This document shows, one piece after another, positions 1 to 8,831 of a stretch of DNA of 64,000 nucleotides. The translations under genes and the position numbers were made by a program. The stretch spans positions 62,001-126,000 of the forward strand of contig CAWAOP010000035.1 of NCBI GenBank assembly GCA_963783505.1, given 5' to 3'. The notes under the pieces were generated by a model. That model ran no database searches, had not been told where the DNA came from, and worked only from the letters and a program-made list of their open reading frames with translations. This DNA comes from BOG-224 sp963783505. GTDB taxonomy: Bacteria; Acidobacteriota; Terriglobia; Bryobacterales; Bryobacteraceae. Every line of letters starts with the position of its first letter. Positions within the stretch are counted from its first letter, which is position 1.

Positions 1-732
1 GTTGAGAGCATTTCCAATCCTTTGTTACGAGTCCCTGCGCTGGACGCCCTGGCGGAGATTGCCCAGGGCGCCGGCGCCGCGATGATCGTAGACAATACGT
101 TCGCCACGCCGCTGCTGGTGAAGCCACTGGAACTCGGCGCGCATTTCAGCGTCCATAGCCTGACGAAGTACCTGGCGGGACACGGCGATGTGCTCGGAGG
201 CGTGATCATCTCCGACGCCGAGCACTATGACGCATTACGGACCCTTTCGCGGACGGTCGGTCCGACGCTCGGACCGTTTGAAAGCTACATGGCCATGCGC
301 GGCATTAAGACGTTCCCATTGCGCATGGAGCGGCACTGCGCCAACGCAGCTAGGGTGGCGGAGTGGTTGCGGTCGCAGCCGAAGATCGAGCGAGTGTATT
401 ATCCCGACGACGCGGCGCACCCCGATGCCGCCACGATTCGCCGCCTGTTTCCCGAGGGACTCTATGGCGGCATGGTCAGCTTCGAATTACGCGGCGCGGG
501 CAGGGAAGAGGTGTTCCGGTTCATGGACGCGCTGAAGCTGATCGTGCGAGCGACTTCGCTCGGCGACGTCCACAGCATAATGCTCTACCCGGTAATGAGC
601 TCGCACCGCGAGATTTCACCCAAGCATCGCCAGCGGATGGGCATCCGCGACAACCTGGTGCGGCTTTCGGTAGGCATCGAAGGCGCCGAGGACATCATCG
701 GGGATTTGGAGCGCGGGTTGGAATCGATGTAG
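1..732 (+). CDS. Cys/Met metabolism PLP-dependent enzyme (5' partial)
   Basis: The reading frame is open from base 1, so the start lies before the window; about 243 codons of the C-terminal part are visible. This is the fold-type I family of cystathionine gamma-synthase, cystathionine beta/gamma-lyase and methionine gamma-lyase, cytosolic enzymes of sulfur amino-acid metabolism. The frame opens with ESISNP, the family's substrate-side motif; the cofactor aspartate lies in VDNTFATPLL and the Schiff-base lysine in HSLTKYLAGHGD. The end keeps the conserved SLGDVHSIMLYP and LVRLSVGIEGAEDI segments. Which member it is cannot be decided without the N-terminal half. The family is firm; the exact reaction is not. 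Confidence 0.9.
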   Translation, partial: VESISNPLLRVPALDALAEIAQGAGAAMIVDNTFATPLLVKPLELGAHFSVHSLTKYLAGHGDVLGGVIISDAEHYDALRTLSRTVGPTLGPFESYMAMRGIKTFPLRMERHCANAARVAEWLRSQPKIERVYYPDDAAHPDAATIRRLFPEGLYGGMVSFELRGAGREEVFRFMDALKLIVRATSLGDVHSIMLYPVMSSHREISPKHRQRMGIRDNLVRLSVGIEGAEDIIGDLERGLESM

Positions 733-1011
733 GCTCGCGGCGAAGCCGGAGATTCAGTTGCTGCCCGGCGGTCGCTGTTTCCGTGCCGGGCCCAGAGGGC
801 CCCCCGACAGGGAGCGGTCGGGTGGAACGCTCGACGGACTACAGGGGTTTGCTCTGGTTCATGAGTCGCCGGAGTTATTGCGGAAGGAATGGGGACGGCA
901 GCACGAGCAGCCGACCGCTCATTCCATTCGCGGCACGGAAACAACGCGGCACAAAAGGCGGCGCGGAAGCAGACCGGCGCGCCGGCGGGTGCACCGAGAA
1001 CCCAAAAGGAC
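733..1011. other. Intergenic, convergent gap
   Basis: This lies between the ends of two convergent genes. It holds GC-rich text including a small GGGCCC-centred palindrome near 788-806, but no gene that I can support. A read-through terminator role is possible but unproven. Confidence 0.3.
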
Positions 1012-1797
1012 TCACCGCAAGAACGCTTCGGCGCCGCGTTGCAGAAGGGCGGCGGACGCAACTCCAGCCGCGGCCCAAGTAGCGACTGGAATTAGCCCGC
1101 GCCGCTTTCGTTCCTCATGCAGCGAATGGTATCCGAGGTAAATCAGCCAGCCAGCCGCGGCGCCCAAAGGGTAGCCGATCCACGCCGAGCCCAGGTGCGG
1201 AGACATCCACAAACCGGCGGCGCCGCCGGCTAGCGTCGTGCCTTCGGCCAGCGCACACCAGCCGAGCGCGGCTGCGCGCGATTTCACGGATACGCGCAGA
1301 ATGCCTCCCAACGCAAGTCCTTCCGGTATCTTGTGCAGCATCACGGCCAAGGGCGCCGCTACGCGCAGCCCAAGCGGAACGGCGATCTGCGCGGCCGCCA
1401 CGCTCCAGCCATCCAAAAAGCTGTGCACCGCGGCGGCAGCCGCAAGCGGCGCGCCGAAGCCATGCAATTCGGATTCACATGCATCGTGATCGTGGTCGTG
1501 CGCGCAGGTGGGACAGACGGGACGCCCGAACCGGTTGACCGCGTATAGCGCGCCGTATCCCGCGGCGGCCAGAGCCACTGCGACCAGCCAACCGGATTCG
1601 ACGACCATCTCCGGCACGATCCCAAACAACGCCACGCCAATGAGAACGCCCGATGTGAACGGCACGGCCGGGCCGAACGATTTCCTTGTTGAGCGATGCG
1701 ACCCGGTTAGCCAAACGCCGGAGGCGGCTGCAACCATGCCGACCGCGGTAGCGAGCGCCGGAAGCGCTATGCCGGAAAATGTCGGGGGCGCGGGCAA
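1012..1797 (-). CDS. ZIP family divalent metal transporter
   Basis: The 261-residue product is an inner-membrane protein with about seven to eight hydrophobic segments. It has the two hallmark ZIP metal-binding helices, HSFLDG in TM4 (around residues 125-130) and HKIPEG in TM5 (around 155-160). Between TM3 and TM4 is a cytosolic-type loop rich in Cys and His (CPTCAHDHDHDACESELHG), a metal-binding loop common in the family. ZIP proteins move zinc, iron or manganese into the cytoplasm; the substrate here is not determinable. It follows the electron-transfer operon on the same strand after a 62-base gap and may be its last gene or stand alone. Confidence 0.88.
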   Translation of the reverse strand: MPAPPTFSGIALPALATAVGMVAAASGVWLTGSHRSTRKSFGPAVPFTSGVLIGVALFGIVPEMVVESGWLVAVALAAAGYGALYAVNRFGRPVCPTCAHDHDHDACESELHGFGAPLAAAAAVHSFLDGWSVAAAQIAVPLGLRVAAPLAVMLHKIPEGLALGGILRVSVKSRAAALGWCALAEGTTLAGGAAGLWMSPHLGSAWIGYPLGAAAGWLIYLGYHSLHEERKRRGLIPVATWAAAGVASAALLQRGAEAFLR

Positions 1798-1859
1798 GCC
1801 TCTACTCTAGCAGCCGCCCGGTCGACGCCGCGCTATCCTCTCGGCGGCCGCCGCCCGCT

Positions 1860-3116
1860 TTACGTCCGCGCCATCGCGGCGTCCGGTTGCGGCGCGGTGC
1901 GCTGTTCGCCGGTGAACTCGCCCAGCGTAATCGGGACGGCGACCTTCAGCATCAGAGTGAATACAAGAAAGCCCAGCGCGAACACAGCCGCCGCGACCCG
2001 CAATTCAGTCAGCGTCGGGTAATATTCGTAAATCTCGCCGAGCGTGTCCGGAGTGAGTCCCGGGATGATCAGTCCCATGCCTTTCTCGATGTAGCAGCCG
2101 GCATAAGTCGCCAGACAACCGATGTTGAGTGTCAGCCAGCGTTGTCTGGTCTTAGGAACGATGAACAACGCAAACGCGAGAATGTTGAGTGACACGGCCG
2201 ACCACGCGTAGGGAACCAGCGTGTGGTGACCGCCTACGCCCTGATACCAATAGCGCGTGTACAACAGATGCTCCGTGGAGGAGTAATACTCCTTGAACGC
2301 TTCGGCGCCATGCAGGAACAGATTGAGGAACATGGCGTAAGCCATCAGTTCGGCGACCTTCCAAATGGCCTCGTCCTTGATCTCGAACCGCGTGAACTTA
2401 CGGAGGATCTGGACAACGATCAGCAGAATCGCGGGCCCGGAGCAGAAAGCCGAGGCGAGGAACTGCGGAGCCAGAATGGAAGAATTCCAGTAAGGCCGCG
2501 CGGCCAGGCCGTTGTACAGAAACGCCGTGACCGTGTGGATGCCCACAGCCATCGGAATGGAGAGCAGCACCAGCGGAACCACCAGCCTCTTGATGTAATG
2601 CTGCCCGTGGAACGCGCGGTAGAGTATATGCGTGGCGACGAGAAAGTTCACCACGAAGTACAAGTTCAGCACCATCACATCCCACGCCAGTATGGAGCGG
2701 GGGAAGTTCAGATGTCCGAACGGAGGGATGAGATGCCAAAAGCGGTCGGGCCGTCCGATGTCGACTGTCACGAACAGGAGGCACATGACGATAGCGCTAA
2801 TGGCCAGTAACTCACCATAAATCACGATTTCGCGGATCGGTTTCCACTGATAGATATAAGCGGGAATCACCAGGACCACGGCGGCGGCGGCCACTCCTAC
2901 TAAGAACGTGAAGTTACCGATGTAGAACCCCCAGCTCACCTGGTCCCGCATCGCGGTAACGCCGAGGCCGAGGCGGACCTGGTTCGCGTAGGCGAACGCG
3001 CCGGAGACAATCAGCGCCACGAGCAACGCCAGCCATGCCCAGTAGCTGGCGGGGCCGTGCGCAATTAAATGAAGGCTTCCCTGCGTGAAACGGATGAATC
3101 GTTTGATGGAAGTCAT
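1860..3116 (-). CDS. NrfD/DsrP/HmcC-type membrane quinone oxidoreductase subunit
   Basis: The 418-residue protein has about ten membrane segments and matches the NrfD (polysulfide-reductase-like) family, which exchanges electrons between membrane quinones and a periplasmic iron-sulfur partner. Family-like text includes SWGFYIGNFTFLVGVAAA near residue 60 and a DIGRPDRFWHL loop. It starts 6 bases after the ferredoxin stop, so the two are co-transcribed and almost certainly form one complex. The pairing resembles DsrO-DsrP or HmcB-HmcC more than a catalytic oxidoreductase. No molybdopterin, NrfA or other terminal catalytic subunit lies nearby. Electron direction cannot be read from sequence. Confidence 0.88.
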   Translation of the reverse strand: MTSIKRFIRFTQGSLHLIAHGPASYWAWLALLVALIVSGAFAYANQVRLGLGVTAMRDQVSWGFYIGNFTFLVGVAAAAVVLVIPAYIYQWKPIREIVIYGELLAISAIVMCLLFVTVDIGRPDRFWHLIPPFGHLNFPRSILAWDVMVLNLYFVVNFLVATHILYRAFHGQHYIKRLVVPLVLLSIPMAVGIHTVTAFLYNGLAARPYWNSSILAPQFLASAFCSGPAILLIVVQILRKFTRFEIKDEAIWKVAELMAYAMFLNLFLHGAEAFKEYYSSTEHLLYTRYWYQGVGGHHTLVPYAWSAVSLNILAFALFIVPKTRQRWLTLNIGCLATYAGCYIEKGMGLIIPGLTPDTLGEIYEYYPTLTELRVAAAVFALGFLVFTLMLKVAVPITLGEFTGEQRTAPQPDAAMART

Positions 3117-3122
3117 GCAGCC

Positions 3123-4001
3123 TCACGTGGCATAGAAGTAGAAGAACCGCGGAGCCGTATTCAACTCCGCTTTCAGAACCATGACGCGCTTGTGCTCGAT
3201 GATGTAGCGGATCTCGCTATCCGGGTCGAGCAGATTCCCGAATTTTCTGGCGCCCACCGGACAGACTTCCACGCACGCCGGGTATCGCCCGTTGCGCGCG
3301 CGCTGGATGCAAAACGTGCACTTCTCGACCACGCCTTTGGGGCGCGGCCGGTTTCCCAAATAGTGCGTGTTCGGGTTGATTTCATTGCTAGGAATCGAGG
3401 GCTCGGCCCAGTTGAAATGGCGCGCGCCGTAAGGGCACGCGGCCATGCAGTAGCGGCAGCCGATGCACCAATCGTAGTCGATCACCACGATGCCGTCCTT
3501 CTCGGTCCAGGTGGCGCCGGTGGGACAGACCTTCGTGCACGGTGAGTCGCGGCACTGCTGGCAGGCGACCGGCATATAGAAGCGCCCGTCCTCCGGGACC
3601 TTCTCGGGGTCGTAGTACGGATCGGCGTGCTCGAAATCGACGCCTTTCTCTTTCTCCATCGAGAGCACTTTGATCCAGTGAAGCTGGGGATTGCGCGACT
3701 GGTTGTTCTCTTCGACGCAGGCGTACACGCAGCGGCGGCACCCGATGCAGCGCGACAGGTCGAGCGCGTAAGCGAACTCGACGCCGGGAATCGGCTGGGT
3801 GTCCGCAACGTAAATGTCTTTGCCCAGCCGCTCTTTGTACTGGCGCTCCATCTCGGCGATGGATTGTTTCAGGCGCTCGCGCGGAACGTCGTAAAGACGC
3901 TTGGGACCGCAGGCTGTGAGCACCCATCCGGCGGCCGCGGCGGCGGCGCAAGAAGCAAACATCCGGCGGGACGGTGGTTCGGCGTTGGCGTTATTCTCCA
4001 T
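3123..4001 (-). CDS. Periplasmic four-cluster [4Fe-4S] ferredoxin, NrfC/DsrO-like
   Basis: The 292-residue electron-transfer subunit begins with a Tat-like signal (SRRMF, then an Ala-rich stretch) and a possible lipobox ending LTAC, so it is probably exported folded and perhaps lipid-anchored. Four cysteine sets are seen: CIGCRRCVYAC, CQQCRDSPCTKVCP, CIGCRYCMAACP and CTFC...CVEVCP, enough for four cubane clusters. It lies between a tetrahaem cytochrome and an NrfD protein, so it is inferred to wire haems to the quinone site. A GGAGG-like site precedes the ATG. Its first 11 bases overlap the cytochrome gene end, which indicates tight translational coupling. Confidence 0.9.
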   Translation of the reverse strand: MENNANAEPPSRRMFASCAAAAAAGWVLTACGPKRLYDVPRERLKQSIAEMERQYKERLGKDIYVADTQPIPGVEFAYALDLSRCIGCRRCVYACVEENNQSRNPQLHWIKVLSMEKEKGVDFEHADPYYDPEKVPEDGRFYMPVACQQCRDSPCTKVCPTGATWTEKDGIVVIDYDWCIGCRYCMAACPYGARHFNWAEPSIPSNEINPNTHYLGNRPRPKGVVEKCTFCIQRARNGRYPACVEVCPVGARKFGNLLDPDSEIRYIIEHKRVMVLKAELNTAPRFFYFYAT

Positions 4002-4551
4002 GGCGGCTGGTTCCTCCGGTTGACTGGTCCGGCCTGGTGGGGGGAAGAGGAGCCGGTTTCGGTTCTAATGCGCGGAAGCGCGGCTGGTGGGGATTGTGGC
4101 AGTGCGCGCAGAGCAGGTATTGCTTTTCGCCGTTCCAGGCGCCGACCCGCCTTCCGTGCACTCCGGCCTTCCAATCGCGCAGTTTCTCGCCATGGCATTG
4201 GCCGCACACGCGGTAGGATTCCTCGAACGGAACCAACTCGCCGCTGGCGAGATGCAGGAAGTTGCGGTTGTTGGCGTCATGGCAGTCGAGGCACCAGCGG
4301 TGCTCCTCGTCGTGCTTCAGAACGATATCGGTATGCATGTCCGTGAGCGTGCGCCGGGTGCGGTTGGGTTTCTGAAATTCGTGGCAGCTCATGCACGGAA
4401 AGATGCCTTCCGAAAAAGGAGGCGGCGGAGTTTCGAGACGTTCGGCGGGATGCGTGGCCTGAACTTGAGTGGGCGCGGCGGCGACCTTTGGGTCGTTCCC
4501 TCCCACCGCGCCCGCCAACGCCGCTAATACAGTCAGAGCAAGTACTCTCAT
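3991..4551 (-). CDS. Tetrahaem c-type cytochrome
   Basis: I chose the ATG at 4551 because the product then opens with a clean export signal (MRVLALTVLAALAGAVGG) and has a GGGAG site six bases upstream; the open frame itself runs further upstream without signal-like sequence. The mature part of the 186-residue protein carries four CxxCH sites: CMSCH, CLDCH, CGQCH and CAHCH, so it should bind four covalent haems in the periplasm. Additional histidines (MHTDIVLKHDEEH) could be distal ligands. It resembles small multihaem carriers that partner with ferredoxin/NrfD modules. The specific redox partner is unknown. Confidence 0.88.
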   Translation of the reverse strand: MRVLALTVLAALAGAVGGNDPKVAAAPTQVQATHPAERLETPPPPFSEGIFPCMSCHEFQKPNRTRRTLTDMHTDIVLKHDEEHRWCLDCHDANNRNFLHLASGELVPFEESYRVCGQCHGEKLRDWKAGVHGRRVGAWNGEKQYLLCAHCHNPHQPRFRALEPKPAPLPPTRPDQSTGGTSRHGE

Positions 4552-4565
4552 AGCGGGCTCCCAGG

Positions 4566-5033
4566 TCAGACGCAGTGCATCTCCACGGTTCGTTGCATTT
4601 CGCGAAGCCACATGGCCTGAAATAGTTGAAGGCGCTGTCCGATCACGGCCGCCAGATTGAGCGAGACCATGTAGCCGACCGACGGCCGCGCCGCGAAGTA
4701 CTCGCGCAAGGCGTCGCGCGACAGAGCGATGATTTCGGTTTCGAGCGGCGCCGTAGCGGTGAGGGTGAACCGGTACGGGGGAATCAACGCCGACCAGCCG
4801 ACGGTCTGGCCCGGAGCGCACTCCTCCACCTGTATGGCTTCCTGCTGGCCCCGGACCTGCATCGGAAGCGTCAGCCGGATGCGCCCGCGCTCGACGACGA
4901 ACAGACGGTCGGCGGGTTCGCCCAGACGAAACAGTTCGGACCCGGCGCGAATGGTAATCCGCGATCCAAAGGACAGCGCCTGTTCCACTTCCTCCTGCGA
5001 AAGGCCCTTAAAGAGTTCCGGTGCGCGTTCCAT
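4566..5033 (-). CDS. Cyclic-nucleotide-binding (cNMP) domain protein without DNA-binding domain
   Basis: The 155-residue protein is essentially one cNMP-binding beta-roll: ELFRLGEPADRLFVVERGRI near residues 35-55 followed by GQTVGWSALIPPYRFTLTATA, the position of the phosphate-binding cassette. Unlike Crp/Fnr proteins it has no C-terminal helix-turn-helix; it ends in an amphipathic helix. It probably acts as a cytosolic allosteric or scaffold subunit and not as a repressor. It sits 14 bases upstream of the cytochrome gene in the same operon. Cyclic nucleotide binding is inferred from the family; the canonical PBC arginine is not clearly in place. Confidence 0.8.
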   Translation of the reverse strand: MERAPELFKGLSQEEVEQALSFGSRITIRAGSELFRLGEPADRLFVVERGRIRLTLPMQVRGQQEAIQVEECAPGQTVGWSALIPPYRFTLTATAPLETEIIALSRDALREYFAARPSVGYMVSLNLAAVIGQRLQLFQAMWLREMQRTVEMHCV

Positions 5034-5043
5034 GAGGGTTCTC

Positions 5044-5376
5044 TCAGTTCAGGAACGGCGACACGGTCTTGCTGTACAAGAGCGCCGCGGTAGGGAACTC
5101 GATGAACGACTCCGCGGCTGCCTGTTCCAGGCGGACGTGGTTTTCGATCTGGAGCAACAACGCCTCGATGGGGACGCGAGGCTGCGACGCCGCCGGTTTC
5201 GGGGCGGCGAGTTGCGGAATGGATTCGGCGAAGAAGCGGGTCGGCGCGTCCGATTTGGCCGGCTGAAGCCGCGGTTGAACGGCGGCGCGTTCCGGGCGCG
5301 TGGCGGCTCCAAAGGCCATGGCGGCGACGGCCATGCCCAGCACGCTGATGCAGAGTCCCATCAAGAGCATTTCCAT
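5044..5376 (-). CDS. Small membrane-anchored protein, first gene of electron-transfer operon
   Basis: The 110-residue protein has one N-terminal hydrophobic segment (MEMLLMGLCISVLGMAVAAM), a Pro/Ala-rich linker and a C-terminal helix containing IENHVRLEQAAAESF. I do not recognise a family. A good AAGGAG site lies eight bases before the ATG, and the stop is 10 bases from the next gene, so it leads the operon of CNB protein, cytochrome, ferredoxin and NrfD. It may be an assembly or anchoring subunit; that is only context. Confidence 0.65.
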   Translation of the reverse strand: MEMLLMGLCISVLGMAVAAMAFGAATRPERAAVQPRLQPAKSDAPTRFFAESIPQLAAPKPAASQPRVPIEALLLQIENHVRLEQAAAESFIEFPTAALLYSKTVSPFLN

Positions 5377-5484
5377 TTGCGACTTCTCCTTCGGGGACGT
5401 TAGTTAGCACGACGGTGGCCGCAGGTACGTTTGCGCCAACCTGCTGATTTTGCTGGAAAAAGCGCATAGCACCAGGCTCGGAGG

Positions 5485-5499
5485 CTGACAGGCTGTCAG
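5485..5499. promoter_or_regulatory. CTGACA-GGC-TGTCAG palindrome in divergent promoter region
   Basis: A perfect 6+3+6 inverted repeat lies between the leftward electron-transfer operon and the rightward sensor kinase gene, with another CTGACA half-site at 5504-5509. Dyads of this kind are typical upstream activating sites for sigma-54 response regulators, and one is encoded next door. I could not find a convincing -24/-12 sequence, so the assignment is inference. Confidence 0.5.
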
Positions 5500-5585
5500 T
5501 AGCTCCTGACAAAGTGGCAGTAACCGATCATGTTTGACGCCGCGCCGGGGTTGTGGGATCATCTTTCCACGCCGGCTTAGAGAGC

Positions 5586-7458
5586 ATGAAGTTGCGGGGC
5601 GCCAGTATGACCGTGTGGCTGACGGTGGGAATCACCGCCGCCGTGGTGGTCGCTTGTTCGCTTGCGGCTTATGCATATTCCGCCCACCATTTCCAAACCT
5701 TGCTCGAGGACGCGCGCGCCACTGCGCTGGCGCAGGGCGATTTGATTCGCGTCGCGCTCGAACACCAGATGATCGAAAACGACCGCACGCTCATCGGCAA
5801 AATGATCCAGAGCTTCGGGAAGCAGGCGCGGGTCGAGCGAATCGTATTGGTGGATCGCAATGGCGAACAACGCTATTCGAGCGGTCCGCCATCGCCGGCC
5901 GCCGATTTCCGCCTCGATTCGCCCACCTGCCAGGCGTGCCACAAATATCCCCCCGACCAGCGCGGTTCCAGCCGCGTGATTGAAACGCGGGGCGGGGAAG
6001 TGCTGCGCACCGTGGTTCCGATCCGCAACCGTGCGGAATGCTATGGCTGTCATGACTCCCGGCAGAAGATCAACGGAGTTTTGATTCTGGATTACAGCGC
6101 GGGCGAGGTGCGGGCCGCGATGACGAAGGACCTGCGCTGGATGGTAGCGGGCGTCGGCGCCATGACGCTGGCGCTGGTAGGCGCCATCGTTCTGGTGCTG
6201 CGCTTTTCCGTCATGCGCCGGCTGCAGCGTTTCGAAACCACGGCGCGCAGGATCTCGGCCGGCGACCTGGAGCAACGCGTGCCCGCGGAAGGCGCCGACA
6301 CCATTTCGTGGCTGGCGCGCGAGTTCAACTCCATGGCCGATTCGGTGACCGGCCTGGTGGGCGAAGTGCGCAATCAACGGGAGCGGCTGGAAACCGTCAT
6401 CAACAGCATCGACGACGGCATCGTCGTGCTCGATCCCGACCGCCGCGTCATCGCCGCGAACGAGGCTTTCCTCAGACGCGCGGGAGCCTCGCGCGAGAGC
6501 GTGTTGGGCTGCTGCTGCAGCGAAGTAGGCCGCGGCCCGTGCAACGTCGCCGAGTGCCCGACTCTACTATGTCTGCGGAACGGCGACCGGCAAGTGAGAA
6601 TCTGCGAGCGCCGGATGCCCGGCGAATCCCCGGCATGGGAAGAAGTTCATGCGTCGCCGATTCTGGACGGGGCAGGCAAACTCACGCACGTTGTGGAGGT
6701 CTGGCGCGATATTTCCGAGCGCCGCGCGGCGGAAGCGCACCTGGCCGAATCGCACCGGCTGGCTTCGTTGGGGATGCTGCGCCAGCGGTTTTTCCCACGA
6801 ATTGAATACTCCCCTCGGCACGGCCTTGATGTCCGTCGAGGGCATCCTGCGAGACTTGGGCCGCGGAGAAAGCGAACCGCTCGACGGCGCATACCTCAAG
6901 GAGAGCGCCTCGATCGCCCGCGACCAGATTCTCCGCTGCCGCGGCATCACGCAGCACTTTCTGCGCATGTCGCGCGGCCAGTCCTCGCCGGGGAACGTGG
7001 TGCAGGTTTCCTCGGCCATCGAAGCCGCGCGCAGGCTCATCGCCCCCACGGCGCGCGCGCACGCCGTGGCCGTCGAGGTTCGCGATCCGGGTGACACTCT
7101 GAATGTGCGGGCGGACGAGGCCGAGTTGCAGAATCTTCTGATCAACCTCATGTTGAACGCGATTCAGGCGTCAAAGCCCGGCGGTCGAATCGACGTTACA
7201 GTCGTTGCGGACGGCGCGTTGCGTATCCGGGTGGCCGACCAGGGCTGCGGCATCGCTCCTGAATTCCGCGGCAAGATCTTCGAGCCGTTCTTCAGCTTGC
7301 GCAAAGGAGGCACGGGGCTGGGGCTGTTTCTTTCTCTGAATTTCGTGCGCCGGTTTGGCGGGAATATCTCGGTCGAAAGCGCGCCTGGCGAGGGCTCTAC
7401 GTTTGAGGTGGTGTTTCCGCTCCTGCCGGAAGCCGCGCCGCTGGAGGCGGGGGCGTGA
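5586..7458 (+). pseudogene. Sensor histidine kinase with dihaem extracytoplasmic domain, interrupted by one frameshift
   Basis: From the ATG at 5586 the product has a membrane segment (about residues 10-30), an extracytoplasmic domain with two haem-attachment motifs, CQACH (115-119) and CYGCH (152-156), a second membrane segment, HAMP, and a PAS domain with an unusual cysteine run (GCCCS, then three more Cys). The histidine-box text LASLGML stops at about base 6780. One extra base moves the rest into another frame, where GFSHELNTPLG (phospho-His), the ATP-binding N box and the glycine-rich GGTGLGLFLS continue cleanly to 7458. Both halves look conserved, so the break is a recent mutation or a sequencing error. 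The last codons overlap the regulator start. It is inferred to sense redox state or small ligands at the haems and to control the divergent operon. Confidence 0.85.
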
Positions 7459-8819
7459 AGCGGCCGGTCTTCGTCCTGCTAGTGGACGACGATTCCGCTT
7501 TTCGTCTCGTCATGGGCAACGAGCTGAAGCGGATGGGGTACGAGACCAGCGCGGTCGGGTCCGGAGAGGAAGCCGTTCGGAAAGTGGCGGAGCGGGAACC
7601 GGAGATTATCCTGCTCGATCTCCAGCTTCCGGGCATGAACGGACTTGAGACGCTCCAGGTTCTCCACGAAAAGGCGCCGGCGGCCGAGGTCATCATGCTG
7701 ACCGGCCACGGCTCCATCGACACGGCCATCGAGTCCATTAAGATCGGCGCGTTCGATTACGTGGTTAAGCCGTGCCCGCTCGACGAGATCGATGTCCGCA
7801 TTCAGCGCGCTATCGAGCGGCGTTCGCTGAAACGCCGGGCGAGCCTGCTTGAGCGCGGGCTCACGCCGCCCGATCCGGGTGGATCGTTTGTCGGCGAGAG
7901 TCCGGGCTTCCGCGCGTTGCTGACCCTGATTGAGCGCGTGGCGCCGAGCGATTCCACGGTGCTGATTACGGGCGAGACCGGCGCCGGGAAGGAGATGGCC
8001 GCCAAGCTCATCCACGCACGCAGTCCACGGCGTTTCCGGCCGTTTGTAGTGGTCGAATGCGCCGCGCTTCAGGAGAGCCTGCTGCAAAGCGAATTGTTTG
8101 GCCACGAGCGCGGGGCATTCACCGGCGCCGAACGGGCCAAACCGGGGCTTTTCGAAGTGGCCCACGGCGGAACGATCTTCCTGGATGAAATCGGCGAGGT
8201 GAGTCCGGCCACGCAAACCAAACTGCTGCGCGTGCTGGACTCTTCCACCTTCCGTCACGTCGGCGGGACCGCCGAGATCCGCGTGGACGTGCGCATCCTA
8301 GCCGCAACCAACCGGGATCTCGCAGCCATGGTAAGACAGGGCCACTTCCGGGAAGACCTGTACTACAGGCTCAACACCATCCGCCTCGAAATGCCTCCTC
8401 TGCGCGATCGCGGGCAGGACATCGAGTTGCTCGCCAGGCGCTTCGTCTCCGTTTTCAACGATCGCTTCAACTCGAACAAGCGCATTTCCGGGCAAGCCCT
8501 CGCGGTTCTGGACCGCCACGCGTGGCCGGGGAACGTGCGCGAACTGCTGCACGCGATCGAAGCTGCCATGGTGGTTTCCGAAGGAGACGATATTCTGCCC
8601 GAGCATCTGCCCGGCGCGCTTCGGGCCGCTGTGGCCGCCCTTCCTCCTCAATCCGGATCCTCCGTCGATGCCCTGCCCTCGCTTGAGGAATTGGAAAGGC
8701 GGCACATCCGCGCGGTGCTGGAAGCCTGCGGCGGCCATCGCGGCAAAGCCGCGGAGATTCTGGGCATCAGTGAGCGAAATCTGTATCGGAAGCTGCGCGA
8801 ACTGGGGATGCCGTCATAG
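7455..8819 (+). CDS. Sigma-54-dependent response regulator, NtrC family
   Basis: The 454-residue protein has a receiver domain (acidic DDD at 11-13, phospho-acceptor D55 in LLDLQLPG), an AAA+ sigma-54 interaction domain with Walker A GETGAGKE, the sigma-54 contact loop GAFTGA and a GGTIFLDEIGE Walker B, and a C-terminal Fis-type helix-turn-helix (GKAAEILGISERNLYRKL). It starts with GTG overlapping the kinase stop, so it is the cognate partner. On phosphorylation it should activate RNA polymerase with sigma-54 at promoters with upstream dyads. The divergent electron-transfer operon is the obvious candidate target. Confidence 0.92.
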   Translation: MKRPVFVLLVDDDSAFRLVMGNELKRMGYETSAVGSGEEAVRKVAEREPEIILLDLQLPGMNGLETLQVLHEKAPAAEVIMLTGHGSIDTAIESIKIGAFDYVVKPCPLDEIDVRIQRAIERRSLKRRASLLERGLTPPDPGGSFVGESPGFRALLTLIERVAPSDSTVLITGETGAGKEMAAKLIHARSPRRFRPFVVVECAALQESLLQSELFGHERGAFTGAERAKPGLFEVAHGGTIFLDEIGEVSPATQTKLLRVLDSSTFRHVGGTAEIRVDVRILAATNRDLAAMVRQGHFREDLYYRLNTIRLEMPPLRDRGQDIELLARRFVSVFNDRFNSNKRISGQALAVLDRHAWPGNVRELLHAIEAAMVVSEGDDILPEHLPGALRAAVAALPPQSGSSVDALPSLEELERRHIRAVLEACGGHRGKAAEILGISERNLYRKLRELGMPS

Positions 8820-8831
8820 GGAACTCCAGCG

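Noticed and set aside
5377..5585. Sigma-54 -24/-12 promoter for the electron-transfer operon
   Set aside because: Candidate GG-N10-GC pairs were checked by eye on both strands; the only spacing match (5407-5420, minus strand) fits the consensus poorly, so no site is claimed.
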